The notes under the pieces: generated by a model
The model's input: the letters and a program-made list of their open reading frames with translations, nothing else
Told to the model about the DNA's origin: nothing
The model's database searches: none
Translations under genes and position numbers: made by a program
In this document: piece by piece, positions 47,101 through 60,279 of the stretch
How the letters are laid out: each line of letters opens with the position of its first letter
Position numbering within the stretch: position 1 is the first letter of the stretch
Assembly (NCBI RefSeq): GCF_008831285.2
Contig: NC_045145.1
Span: 11,532,802-11,596,801, forward strand
DNA length: 64,000 bases
From: Nymphaea colorata
Lineage: Eukaryota > Streptophyta > Magnoliopsida > Nymphaeales > Nymphaeaceae
Direction: 5' to 3'

Positions 47101-47719
47101 GTGCTGAAAAAACAACTATACCAGTGTTGCTGTTCTTATTAGATTGGGACAAAAAAGTTCATCTCAAAATCATGTTAGGCAAAAAAATGGCAAAATCCTT
47201 AAACATGATGTATCATTTGCAATTTTTGTTTGCCGCCTAGCTGGCCTAAATGGACATAAATTAGTCTACTTTGATCAGGGCATTACCATCTTTCACGTAG
47301 TCAAACCCAGCTACTAGTCATGCAAGTAATTTGATATTTATGAACATGAAGTGATATTTTGAATTTGACTTGAACATAGGAATATGATTTGGATGTACTC
47401 CAAAAGGCTGAACAAAGGGTCAAGCAACTTGAGCTCGGGTCAAAGCTCAGCTCAAGCTTGAGTTCAAGTGGGCTGTTTTGCTAAATGAGTTGAGCTTGAG
47501 GTTCTGTCTCGGCTTGCTTCCTTAGTTGAGCTGAGTTCGAATTCGTTGAACTCAACTCTTTAGTTCACACTCAGCATGAAGAAAAAATGAGATGGATAAA
47601 AGCTAAAGCAACTATTTAGCGCACTACAACCATTTCAATTTTCATTTCATCGTATGTTTTCTCTCTCCTCACTCTCTTCATGCCCATGCAAGCTCAATTT
47701 GGTGGTTCTATTGGGTAGC
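43538..47719. other. Intergenic sequence, mostly unrecognised
   Basis: Contents seen: a CA/TA microsatellite at 44084-44119; short overlapping frames on both strands at 44350-45310 with no known domain; an 18-bp-like duplication CTTTTCATTGTAAC at 45345-45375; AT-rich sequence from 45400 to 47300; and GAGCTCAAGCTTGAG words at 47425-47560 that look like the edge of another GCTCGAGC-type element. No gene is supported. Confidence 0.4.
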
Positions 47720-50700
47720 TATGAACACTTCAAATTTTCGCAAATCCAATTGAACATTTTACCATTTACAAGGAGATTTCAAATCGGTTTTAAGAAACCA
47801 TATTTTGAAAGTAGATGTCGTTTATCAATCTAGGTTAGAGCATCCCACTTTGGCATCAAACATCTAAACAAGGATCACCTAAATTTCCATTTCCTAAAAA
47901 TGACCATTTTACCCCTATGACCTATCATTTTGACCTTAAAAATGGGAATTTTACCAAAACTCTGACAATTGCCTTCGGTTTACTAGGGTTTCCTTAGCCT
48001 AGAACCAGCTTGCTCTAGTGATCAACTTGTTGAGACCATTCACCTACCATTTCAGGATCACCAAAACCATGTCAAACCTAATCAACTCAACATGTGCTCT
48101 CCTTAGTATCCACAGAGTATATCTAAAGTTACTTTTTGTTCCAGGAACTAGATTTGAGTTCTAGAGTGATTGTTCTAAAATTAGAATCACTCTCTCACCT
48201 ACTTTGTCTAGTCTGAAATAAAATTATCTCAATCCAGAACATGTTAGCTTGCTCTGAGTTAGGATCACATTCTTCAGTGCTTAGGTTAAGTATTTCTTAC
48301 TTTAGTTTTGGTTCAACCATCAAGATTTGAGTTCATTTTCCATTTTACAGATTTAGTAACAGTTGTCCAATTCAGGACATCTCATTTCAGTGCAGCTCAA
48401 TCTTCTGAGTTAAATTTTCATTGATATGGCAATCATTTCCTCAATTTCTTTTTGAGCTAAGTTAGCATTTTATACAAGTCCACATGAACCCAGTAGGTTC
48501 ACGCCTAGCTTGAACCCACCTCAAGATTCACCTAAACTTAGTTTCCTAAAATAGAACCCAAACTGAGCCCAGCTAGACCCTGTGCCTGATGTAGGTCAAA
48601 ACCCATTTCAAACTAAACCTAGCCTAGGTCCAATACAAATTGATTGAGTCTAAACCCACCTACCCAGTTTGAGGTAGGTCCAGGTCTATGCCTCTCCAAA
48701 TTCCTTATCCATATCTTTTAGCTACAATTCGTATTTGTGATCTGCTTTTACAGATCCACATCTGTTAATTCAAATTTTAGATATTAGTATCAAATCACAA
48801 TCTAAACTTTCATATCATACCCAGATCTGTATTCTAGAATCCTTAAATCCATATTTGTATCTCGGTCCTAGTATTAAATCTAGATCCAAGATCCACATGT
48901 GAGCATTATGCACATGATATTCATTTAATGCATCGTTAATTTCTCACTTTATCCTTAATCTCAATTCATAAAAAATGGACATGAATTGTGCACAATTCTT
49001 CGCTGAACAAAATGGTGCAGACAAAATCTTAATCCGTATTCATACGGGGCAGTAACAAGCAATTTTTTGTTGAAGTTATAACATACTATTTTAATGTGTG
49101 TCTAGATCCCAATCTCAAATCTAGATCCAAGATCCACATGTGATCATTATGTACATGATATACATTTAGTGCATCGTTAATTTTTCACTCTACGCTTAAT
49201 GTCAATTCGTATAGATGGACATGAACTATGCAAAATTCTTTGCTGAACAAAATGTTTCAGATGAAATCTGAATCAGTACTGAGAGCAAGAATGAGCATTT
49301 TTTTGTTGAAGTTATAACATATGCTTTTAATGTGTGTTTTATCCACTCTATCGTCATGCAGCATTTGTGTTCCACATGATATGTCAGTCTGAATCATTTG
49401 TCATGAATCAATCAGAATATCTTCGAGCACAAGCTACTTTTCACAGAATTGAATTTAGATCAAGCTTGAGCATGCAATGAATATTTTTCTATTGATATCA
49501 CCATTTTAATATATGGTTTTGTATTTCTCTGGCTGAAGAGAGAAAACAAAAGTTTAGTTCTGTATTGATCTTGGGAGAGAAATCCCTTTCCTGAGCCATT
49601 ATAAAAAGTTTGAAGGCACAAATTTAGAGCTGCTTTAGAGTACAAAAGATTTGGTAAAAATCCAATCTAAGACTCCAAAAGCTTGGCTCAATTTAAATTA
49701 AAGTTTTTTAGGGCCTTAGTCAAGTCTTGAGTTCGAGCTGCATTAGCACTCAACCAAGACCTAGCAAGACTCAGTTTAGAGGTTGTGGGAGTGGCCTCGG
49801 TTAGGTCTTTAGCAAGTCTAGGTAATTTTTTCCCCTTCTCTTTGCTTACTCATTTGCAATTTGGTGCTTTCTTTTCTTTTCATTTCTTAGGAGCATGCTT
49901 AGTGCTTAGTTTTTTTTTTTTTTTTTTTTTTTTTTTCTGTTCTAGCTCCTATGTTTGCTTTATTTTCCTTAATAATGTCATAGTCTAGTTTATTTGCTTT
50001 CAAAGAATAGGATTTAGTAGCATGTTTTAGAATAGGAGTGATGTCAAGTATGCCCCCTCGTCCCTTTCTCTTTTAACTTTATGTTCTTCTATCCAGTATG
50101 CTTTTATTTGAAACATGCATTTACCTTTGCTTTTGACATTTAATTCAGCATGCATTGCACAAGTTATTTGAATGCACCTTAGCCACTTCTCACATGCACC
50201 CGTCTTTGAAAGTGACCTCAGCTAGCGTGTCTTGAAGCAGTATCCCTAGCATGTGAATAAATAGACGTAGTTCAGGTCTCATATTGGATCACTTTCAAAA
50301 GCATAGTTTTCTTTAAAATCATTTCAAAATTAAATTATTTAAAAGGTTTTTAAAAACCCTAGTCCATGTTAGACATGAAATTCAATCCTAGGTTTGTCCT
50401 CTAAGATCTCACCCAGACTTGTCTTAGAGCCATCTACTCAACTCATTAAACATACAACTAGGTCTCTGCCGGCCCCCATATTGAACCAATGATCATATGT
50501 CTCCAATATAGGTTGATTCCCAGTATTAGTTAGGATCAATAAATTTCGTTCTTCTAGTTAGGTTCATCCCAAACCATGTTCAACCTAACTACGTCTGAGC
50601 CTACAAGTCTCATCCCCTTTGACGGTTTAATTCTTAGTTTATTTGGATTTTGGTTCATGAATGTTGGATTTCAACTACAAATCCTAGGTTGATTTCAATT

Positions 50701-51433
50701 CAAATGGATTTGAGTACTCAGGTTGAGAAGATCAGATCAAGCCAATCATGTATCAAATTTAAATTTAATGTATTTTAATATGGAACTTAGAGATGATATT
50801 GTGGATAAAAGGTCAAATTTTATGATTTAAGATTTCAAAGTTCGGGATCATGGATCTAGATATCAATACCACGTCAAAATATTTTGGATCATTACAATAC
50901 ATCCTATTTCAAACTTAGACTTAGGATTTCACAAAAACATCAATATTTGAATCTCTTGATGAAGATTGCATGTATGAATTTGAATCTAATTAATCTAAAT
51001 CTAGGTCAACATCCTTCAAATGAACCCCAAATTGAAATAGGACTTCAAGTCTACACAGTCTAGTCTTGCATGTATAATTTTAGATTTAGTTTATCATTTT
51101 GCATGGTCTTTGATGATCTGGACATTAACATATATTAATTTGATTTTCTTTTCATTCACCATCCTACTCTAAAGATTCACTTAGATTTTAAAATTGTATT
51201 ATTTTAAAATAGGGCATTTTTTGCTTTCTTAGGTTTCAGACAATATTCAAATTTAGATGTTGGAACAAGTATAGTCCTTGGTCTGATCACCCCTGAAAAA
51301 GACACAATGAATGCTCACACGTCATACCGACTGGTCATCTCGGAATTCTAGCATTTGGAAACGAAGGCAAGTATAAAATACATGTCCTATTTACTATGGT
51401 TTGCATGTAGAATGAAAATTTTACATGTAAACA
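47720..51433 (+). repeat. Large repeat family copy B (Tat-like LTR), plus orientation
   Basis: This is the inverse-order partner of copy A (see block positions there). It ends ...AAAATTTTACATGTAAACA at 51433, where the sequence diverges from the other copies, so this is an element edge. The left edge near 47720 looks truncated. It includes a T29 tract at 49908-49937. Its position about 1.2 kb before a gypsy gag relic of the same orientation suggests a 5' LTR. Confidence 0.65.
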
Positions 51434-52649
51434 AAAGTGCAACTGTGATGGGACATGTCTTTGTTGTACTAGACTAAGTGTCCCAATTTTTTAAAGTTTT
51501 GAATTTCATCCCACCCTTACAGAAACCCAGGGGACCTCAACATTTAATATATATGTGTTTCTTGCATGCATTAGGATTTTGAGGGATTTCTCCATATTAG
51601 ATAGATATATGATCACATACTACCCATCTCAATTTATGAATTGCTTGAAAACAATGTGTGTTTCTTGTTCAGTTTGAACCCCTACATTAGGCCACATTCC
51701 ATCAATCCAACTGATTGTGCATGTGCTTACATATTTTAAAATTTCGCTTCATCTATATATCTTAGTCATCAAGTTGCAAAATGTTCCCTAAATGCATTAG
51801 CTCGGAGTGGTTCAATGGCTAGACGAACCTACAGGTGGTGGGTATTGACTCTCTCCTCATTGACACTAAGACAATAGTTTGATATATGGGTGACTGGACA
51901 AGGAGAACGAAGAGCACATAACTTTAGAACATATATGGAATCATCTAGCCATCTACAATGAACTTCTTGTGCAAGTATATAGACATGTCTCATATATGGA
52001 ACTATTGATCTTAGATCCCAAGGGACCTAATCTTGGCAACCAATTCAGTTTTCAAAATATATGCACAATAAATCCATGTAATGAGGGTGTGTTATTTGGG
52101 AAATTTTGTATGCTATGATGTGCCTTTCCTGAAGGGAACGATCTTAAGTACAATTTTTCCAAAAGTCAGATGTGAGTTTCAAACTATATTATGTTTTCTT
52201 TTGTCAAAACCATCCAGAATTTTCATGTAGACAAGTCTTTAGATTATCACTTAGAATGTCTTTTCATCTTGATCTGGATCAAGTTGTCCACAATATTGTT
52301 TGAACCTCGTATTGGATCAACCCAATCAATAGAAGTCACTTCACCAAGTCTGGCCACCTTTCATTTCTGTTTTCTTATATGTTTGTCCTTCCACATTTTG
52401 TCCAATCATGCCATTATTTTTTATGCATGTTTTAACTTCATCATGATTCCCCCTATTAGACTAAACTCAAGGTCAACACAACAATAATGTTAGACATTCA
52501 GAACATGATACAGCAAATAATGAAAGAAGGAGGTGAACCCACCAGAGAACCTAGCAAAAGAACTTTGAGGGTTCAACCAAGGGAAAGAACCCTGAGACAT
52601 CCATAGGCAAAGACAAGACCCCATGTAGTCTAAGAAGGAGAAAATGGTG
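51434..52649 (+). other. Leader-like region between repeat copy B and the gag relic
   Basis: No clear primer-binding site or gene. A 98-codon frame at 52191-52487 is not recognised. Spacing and orientation fit the untranslated leader of the gypsy relic that follows. Confidence 0.4.
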
Positions 52650-53590
52650 AACACCATAAAAAAGATTCAGAATATGGGAAAAAAGGTTTACTCTTGAAAA
52701 GATTTCTATGACGGGCTAGATGATGGGGACCTTGATAGATTGGGACATGAGTTCAGTAAATTCAGGGGTACAGAAACCTCTCATGTGCACCTGATCATTT
52801 TCTTCACCGAGTTCAAAAAATTCAGAAATAATAACAAAACACTTTTCATTTGTTTTCTGTAAAGTCTTAAGAAGGAAGTAGCTCTGTGGTACCTATAGAC
52901 CATTAACCCACTCAGATGAGAGATTTTGATGAGACTTTTAGCAGCTTCATTGAGAAATCCAAGCCTAACCACATGAAAAATGTTTTGTTATTATTCAGTA
53001 ATACCTCAGGTATTATCTCATACAGTATGAGTACAAAACGTTTTATGATTTAACAAAAAAAGTAGACAGGATCAAGACAGCCATTAGAAACAGCTATGTC
53101 AAATCAAAAGTTGGACAAAGCAGTAGGAAGCCACATAAATTGCAAGTATACATTGTCTTTGAGGCTAAGAACCCATAAGTTAGAACTGTACAAAAGAATT
53201 AGAAGGATCAGCTCATAACAAACAAGAAGGGCAACAATGGGGGAAACAAGAAAATTAAGGCATCTTTGTCCAAAAAGGTGACAGTAAGAAATATCCCGAT
53301 TGGATGAGCAATGGGAAGTTCACCCCACTTAAGCAAACAAAGGAGGAAAATTTGGAATTTCTTCACATAAAGCGGACTCTACATGCTCCCTAAAGCGGTT
53401 GACCCTTCGGATATAAAGGGGAAAATGAGATACCAAAAACTTTCATCATGCACTGGGACACAACACTGAGGACTATATTCCACTCAAGCATATCATCCAA
53501 GATTTCATTGACAATGAAATATTAGTGGAAGGTGACATCCTTGCAGTCCTCGAGAATCTATTCCATAATCATAGGTAGAATGTCAAAACT
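52650..53590 (+). pseudogene. Ty3/gypsy (Tat-type) gag relic
   Basis: In shifting plus frames one reads FSKFRGTETSHVHLIIFFTE, LFICFL.SLKKEVALWYL, DETFSSFIEKSKPNHMKNVL, NGKFTPLKQTKEENLEFLHI, and then HALGHNTEDYIPLKHIIQDF with IDNEILVEGD. This is the order of Tat/Ogre-type gag: a core with HL..F..E and W-L motifs, then the PL..... segment and the H...GH.TE.C..LK..I zinc-knuckle region. The cysteines are lost. Many stops are present. No protease or pol follows. Confidence 0.6.
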
Positions 53591-54652
53591 TCAAGTCAGG
53601 CTTGCTATTGCTTTATTTTTTGTTTTTTGTTTTTTTTTCATGCACTATAGAGACAATGGGGTCCGCTCTACAATGTTATGCAACATAAGTTGATTTTCAA
53701 TTAAACAAGGATGTCTCTCTTTTATTTCTAAGCATCTATGTGTTCTTTCATGCAATTTATTCCTTGATCAGTAGACTTCTCTTATGATCTTAGCATTCTG
53801 ATTGCCGAACTCACATTGGGGCATCTTTTTCTTTAGATTAAACAACCTGTTTGCATCTCCAAAAATATTTTGGTTTTTAAAGTGCTAAAAAAAAAACGAG
53901 CTTTTATTTTAAATGAGAGAAAGGAACTCGCCCATCGGTAAGAGGATTGGCCGTTCCTAGCACCTTTACCAGGGGTAACCAATCCAAGAGCTATGTTTAT
54001 TCTTGATGCATTTTGTTTTGGCTTCAACATCATTTATTCTAAATGTGGTGCAGTGTTTGAAAAAAATATTGAAAATTTGATGTTTCAAACCTTTGACAAA
54101 GTTTTTTGAAGAGTCACTTGAGGGTGTAAAATATTTTGATTTAAGAAATTTTGAATTGAGAAATCTTTATAAATATCACTTGGAAACATTTAGAGATTAC
54201 TTTTTGAAGTCACTTTAGTGTTATCTTAAGACTTTAAGTAAGTTTAAGATTTTACTCTAATTCAGCTATTAAACCTCCATCTCATCTTCCTTAAGTTCTT
54301 TTAGAGAGGTGCTTTTATGATCATTCGTGATGTCAAGTGAAAGTGGATGTATGAATGCTTTGATTTTACGTGATTAGAAGAAAATCATTCATTCTCATCA
54401 TAACATTCATCTAAAAGCATTCCTACCACCACATACATCTAAGTTTCTCATTCTTATTTATGAAATTATAATAAGTATTTTTATTAAAGTTGAAAACTTT
54501 TTGAAAATGGAATGAGGCTGTAGACCATCAAGCATAATTCCAATATTGGGTAATTACTTGATTTTTGGTCTTGGTGAAGTCAACAAATGAAGAGTTAAAA
54601 CCTTAGATCTTTAGAGAAAAATATCCAAAAGAATGGAAAAGAATGAATACTT
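53591..54652. other. Non-coding sequence with a repeat-family fragment (copy E)
   Basis: At 53880-54010 a piece of the large repeat occurs in minus orientation (CCGTTCCTAGCACCTTTACC, AGGGGTAACCAATCC). The rest is AT-rich with no gene. Confidence 0.45.
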
Positions 54653-54931
54653 TCATTGAGAGAAAAAGAGAGAGATAAAGAGATTTTGGAGACCACCAAA
54701 TAAAAGACTTAAAAAGAGAGGGAGATACGTATCTTTATACATATCTTCTATGTATATACATACATGTATACATAAGTATATGAAAGCTTGTGAAAAGAAA
54801 GTATTAACCCAAATGGAGAGGAAGAAGAAGATCTTAAAAAAAAGAAAGAAAGAGAGAGAGACAAACAGAGAAAGAAAAAGAGAAATAGAGAAAGATTTTA
54901 GAGGAAAAGAGATAGAAAAATATATATGTGT

Positions 54932-55047
<116 letters not shown>

Positions 55048-55189
55048 AAAATAAAAAATTCAACTTGAAGAGAGAAACAAAAGCTTCAGAGAGAGAAAAT
55101 AGAACACATGTATATACGCATTCATGTGTGTATAAAAATTCATAAAATAATATGTGAAACCATAGAGAGAGAAGGATAAAGAAGCATCT

Positions 55190-57945
55190 AATACCATATC
55201 TAGATCTATTATCTCAAATTATCATTGGATACTGGACGTGGATTTCGGTCTCAACATCAAACCTAGATCTAAGATCACCATGTGAGCCTAATGCACATTA
55301 TATCTCAAAAATGTAATGAAATATTCCCACTCCATACTTAGTGTCAATTTTCACATGACCACTTAAAACATGTGGAATTCTTTGTTGAGTGCCTTGGTAC
55401 AGACATAATCAAAATCGGTATCCATATGTGGCCAAAACAAACATTTTTCGGATTTATATCAGGTTTTGGAATAAGGTTTAAAAGTGTGTTTTCTCTTCTT
55501 CATATTTTTTGTGTCATTAGTTCTCCATGCTCGATGTCAATCTGAATACTTTATCAAAAATTGATCAACACTTGTCTGTACACACGTGACTTTTTAGGTA
55601 ATAGAAGTCGGAGTCCACATGAGATTGGAGTTAGCAAAATTTAATTGAAAATATACTTTTAACCTATGGTTTTGAGTTGAGAGATGAGAGAGAATGTCCA
55701 AAGTTTGATCATGTATCAATGGGAGAAAAGTTTTACCCCTTCTCTCTCCTATAGATAAGGCTCTTTTTCCTTTGGCACTACACACTAAAGCGATTCCAAA
55801 GCTATTCCAACATAAGCCCATAAAGTTGGTAAAATTTCAACTGGGTACCCAAAAAAGGGTTTTGCTCAAAACAAGTTAAATTTTTAACAGTTTTTGTCTA
55901 AGTACTGGTTCGGGCTGCATTAACATTCAACTAAACCCTACCAGACTTGTTTAGGGGTCATGGGAGTGGGCTTAGCTAGGGTGCCACGTTCAAGTAATTT
56001 CTTTTTCTCTTTTCTTTCTTTTCTTATTTGCAATTTAGTGTTTTTTTATGCGTGTTTAGTTTAATTTTCCTTTTGTTTTTAGCATGTTTAGTTTAGTTTT
56101 CTTTTTTCTTTTAGCATCTCTAGCTTGGTTTATTTTTATTAATTGATTTAATAATGATAGATTAGATTTATGTTTATGGAAGGCATAGGGATCAAATATG
56201 CCCCCTCTATTCCTTGTCTCTTTCTTTTAAATTTTTGGTTTTGTTTACTTAAAGCATGCATGTAGAATATAGTTTTCTTTCATGTTTTATTTAATTATGC
56301 ATTGCACCTCTATTTTAACATGCATTGAATCAATTTGCACCTACATGCACCCTTTGTTTGAAACCAGACTAGGTCAGGCTAGTAGCATACCACATGTGCA
56401 TCAACCCAAGTATGTGAATACCTGAATCTAATTTGGTCCTCGTACAAGAATCATTTCAAAACTTAGTTTTCTTTAAAATGTTTCAAAATCACTATTTTTA
56501 AAATGATTTCAAAAACCCTAAGCCATATAAACATTGAGTCCAATCGTAGTTCAACTCTAAGAAATATCCCAGACTGGTCTATAGCCTACTACATAGATCT
56601 AGTCAAACTTCTTCAAACACTCATTCACATGGAATGAATGATGCATATATAACACATGGTTTGACTAAGACCAAACCCACATTATAGTCAAACCCGCCCC
56701 AAGTAGGTTCAAACCCAGTGTACGCAAGACTGGACCCAGTCATTTTGACCAACTACCCCTAACTCATTTGGATATTCTCAATTCAATGTATTTGATTCAA
56801 ATCATAAGCCTCATGTTGATCTCAACCATGACATTAGCCCAAATCTACCTACTTAGATTTGAATGTCAAGTATTGGAGCTTGGACTCCAAGTATTAGACT
56901 TGGATCTTGGATTATGAATCTTGGATTTCAGATTTTGGATCCCAAGTCTCGTATTTTGGATCTTGTATTTTAGACTTTGGATTTTGAATCATATTTCACA
57001 TACAAGTCTCGAATCATAAATATCGTGTTATGGATTTTTGGATTTCAGATTTCAAACCCTATTTTGAATATTAAATTTCAAATCTTGGATCTTAGATCTT
57101 AGATTTTAGATTTTGGATATTGAATCAAATTTCAAAGCAAATGAGTGTCTGATTATAAACCTGAGATATAATTCCCATAGAATCAGGCCCAAATACAAGA
57201 TTTTAAACCCTATAATAACCAGATTTGAATCTATCCTTTCAGAATTTAGATCTTAAAAGATTCAAATCATGAATATAAGATCAAAACCTGTTGGATTCCT
57301 ATCCTAGCATTTTGGATCAAAAGTCTCATTGACATGATATGATATTTTTGATTTCTATAGTATCTCATATTTCATTTTAAAACAAGAATTATATAAAATT
57401 TTCCAAATCATGATTATAATATCTCATATTTCATTTTAAAACAAGAATTATATAAAATTTTCCAAGTCATGATTACAAGTCTTGAATTCAAATCCTATTT
57501 TCTCCTAATAAGTCCACGTCCTACATCTTAGTTCTAGTAGAGACCGGACTCCAGGTCTACAATACTTAGTTTGTACATGCATCACATTAGATTTAGGACA
57601 TTGATTTGGATTGGTATATGATGATCCAGACATGAACAGACATCATTATTTAATTTTTCTTGGTCATAAGTCTATTTCTGAGATTTGTTTAAATTTCAAA
57701 CCATGCATGATTTTAAAACTAGGGCATGCTTACTTTTCATAGGTTTTTGGAATTGATATTTAGACTTAGGAATTATACCATTTAATCTAGTCCTTGGTCT
57801 GATTATCCTTGGTAAAGACACCAAGAACAGCCAGACCTCATACTGACAAGTCGGGTCCGTCTCTTGGAACCTCTCACAATGAACGCTATTGTTATCCCAT
57901 TCATTAGGGTTTGCATGTAAGATTGAAAAATTTTACATGCAAACA
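55190..57945 (+). repeat. Large repeat family copy C (Tat-like LTR), plus orientation
   Basis: It matches copy B in order from its AGATCTAAGATCACCATGTG region (compare 48885) through the CCTTGGTCTGATT hairpin to ...TTTTACATGCAAACA at 57945. It contains a ~60-bp tandem duplication at 57359-57478. With copy B and the gag relic between, it may be the 3' LTR of an internally deleted element. Confidence 0.6.
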
Positions 57946-59219
57946 AGCGGGTTGGTAATTCGATTATAAAATAACTAAAGGAAGTTGCCTAATTTTCTTA
58001 TTAATAGTTAATCTAGAAGTGTATTCCTCAACTCTATTAATATTAGTTGAATGGAAACGACGACAAAAGAATCTATGTGAAATATTTGTAATAGCCACTA
58101 TGTTCTTCTAATGCTCAGAATCAGAAAGAAGAACGGCAGGATTGGTATGTCGAAACATGAATGCAAGGAGAAGAGGTGTGGAAGTAGGCTCACATGTTTT
58201 GTCATTCTAAAGTGTCTTTCTTGGGGGAAGGCAGACTGATGGTGATTGGTAGGCGATGACCAAGCCCTTGATGTTGGTTTACAATGAGAATCTAATCAGA
58301 TGCCAGCGTTGTAGAAGAAAAAAAATGAAATGTCAATCTACAATAACACAGCCCCGGCTAGCGGCAAGGATAAGTGAATAGTATAGTCACATATGCACTT
58401 CCTCTAATAAAAAAGAAAGCTCTTTCGTGTTGTCACTTCTGACATATTGGTCGAAATGAAAGAACCAATTACGTCAATGTCAATGACCTTTAGAAAAGTT
58501 CCTGCCCGTAGAAAACTTATTGTCATTGGGGTCTTTGCTCGTTTTGTTATCAGAGAATTCTCCATCACCTTCCAAGGAGGGTCCCTCCACTCCACTGAGT
58601 TATCCTTCCTCAGCCAAGCTACCTTGTAGTGAGCCAGCATCTTCTTCTTCCCAGAAACAACAGAGGGTGTGGTGCTTCTTTTTTTTTATGTTTGTGTGTG
58701 CAGTAAGGAGATGATAGATTTGTCCTTAGTGCCATGTGTCCTTTTCTTTCTAACTAAACAAAACCTCGCTTTACTTGTCTCGTTCTCCTGCCTGTCTCGC
58801 TCCTCTTTCAGATCCTCGCATCCTTCTCTTGCTTTCTTGCCACTCTCCTCGCCTTGATGACCTTGCCTGCCTGAACCTCGTGACTTCTATCCTCGCCTGT
58901 GTCTCCCCTTGGCTTGTTTGCCTGCTCGCTCCTCTCCTTGCCATGCTTCCTTGCTTACTCTCTCGACTTGCATTCACCGACAGAAGACAATTATCAGCTT
59001 TCTCTTGAGCCATGAAAAAGCAAGAAAGAAACGATCTCTTTGACTGATGTCAAGCAATACATGGAGTCACTCCCGATATTGCAATAAAAGCAAGCAAGAC
59101 ATGTAGGCGGATCGATCAGGAAGTCAATCTTTCAAATGCCATTCTTTTGCATCTATCCCCTCTGTCAAGCGACAGTCGGCAGAGAGAAAGTGTTTTATCG
59201 GGTTGCTGAAGTTTTTAGG
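57946..59219. other. Intergenic sequence, CT-rich stretch
   Basis: No recognised gene. The segment 58770-58990 is rich in CTCGCCT/CTTGCC words, and the frames on both strands over it come from that bias. A frame at 58404-58640 (minus) has no known domain. Confidence 0.4.
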
Positions 59220-59353
59220 CAACGAGCAAAGCCCTAATGCAATTCAAAGCGTAGCCCAACGTCATGTCACATCACGTTATTAGCAAAGCCCCCAGCATCA
59301 TGTCACGTCACGAGCAAAGCCCTCTTCGCTAAAGGGCTTTGCTCTGATGTGAC
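59220..59353. repeat. AGCAAAGCCC repeats with a hairpin
   Basis: AGCAAAGCCC occurs three times (59225, 59282, 59313) together with CATGTCAC words. The segment 59303-59353 forms an imperfect hairpin in which GAGCAAAGCCCT (59312-59323) pairs with AGGGCTTTGCTC (59333-59344), and GTCACGTCAC pairs with TGATGTGAC beyond. Confidence 0.8.
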
Positions 59354-60279
59354 TTTCAGAAGATTCAGCAATTTGAAGTTGCGAGTGCTTTTTGAAAGAA
59401 GCGAACGGATGGTCATTGGAATTGTCTTTCTCTTTGATCTTCAATGAAACACTAATGGCATACAATTTGTTGTATGATCCGCTGTGTCTGCATTGGTTAT
59501 ATGCAGTTACAAACAATCTGGCTAAAGTAATAGGAATGAGACCTAACACGATTCCAAACTTCAATCATTTAGATTTTGTGGGGAGAAAAAGAAAGGATCT
59601 CTAATACCTATAATATAGCTAGGTGGGTAGGAAAAATGGGTGGGCCGGAGCAAACAACTGGGCCTAGTATAAACAACCAATCAACAATGTGCCATGTTGA
59701 GGGGACTTTCAGGATTAGTACCAAAGACTAGGGCTCTTAAAATGGTATCAGGCATCAGAGGCGGATCTGGCTATCGGACTTTCGGGGGAAGGGAGGGAAG
59801 GTTGGATGGATGGGTGAGATTGAAAGGTCTTTCTATGTTGTAGGGCATCGAAGCGCAGATCTATTCATACTGTCGTCTGTACCCCCGCACTCTTTCTTTC
59901 GTTGGACCAGAAGAGGATTCGAAGAAAGCAATTCATGCCAGCCATTCCACTCCAGCTCCCCCAGCACATAAGAAAGAGTCAAGGAATAGGAACAAAACTG
60001 GGGCCCTTGTCCACTTTCGAGCAAGGCAATCGAGGCGGCCCATCTCTCCACCTCTGAACTCCAAACATTCTCATGGTGGGTCACTGCATCCACTGCCTGC
60101 TGACAAACCAACTTTTTAAGTCGAGTCTTGGCGGATGGAGCTTCACTGCTGACCCTCTTCCCCCAACGTCATTTTGACGAGCAAAGCCCACAAAGCACTC
60201 GCAACTTTGAATGCTGAAAGAAGGGATCAAGGTTTGACGGATTGATGGTCAGGAGATTATGGAAAGGAGAGGCAAAATG
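59354..60279. other. Unrecognised region before the motif array
   Basis: One outlying copy of the array motif lies at 59452 (CTAATGGCATACAATT). A minus frame of 92 codons at 59833-60111 (AVDAVTHHENVWSSEVERWA and onward) is not recognised. The base composition here is less AT-rich than the repeats further left. Confidence 0.4.

Noticed and set aside
53941-53990. tRNA-like hairpin (GGATTGG...CCAATCC)
   Set aside because: The span is too short for a tRNA and lacks a T-loop GGTTCGA sequence. It is part of the large repeat family.
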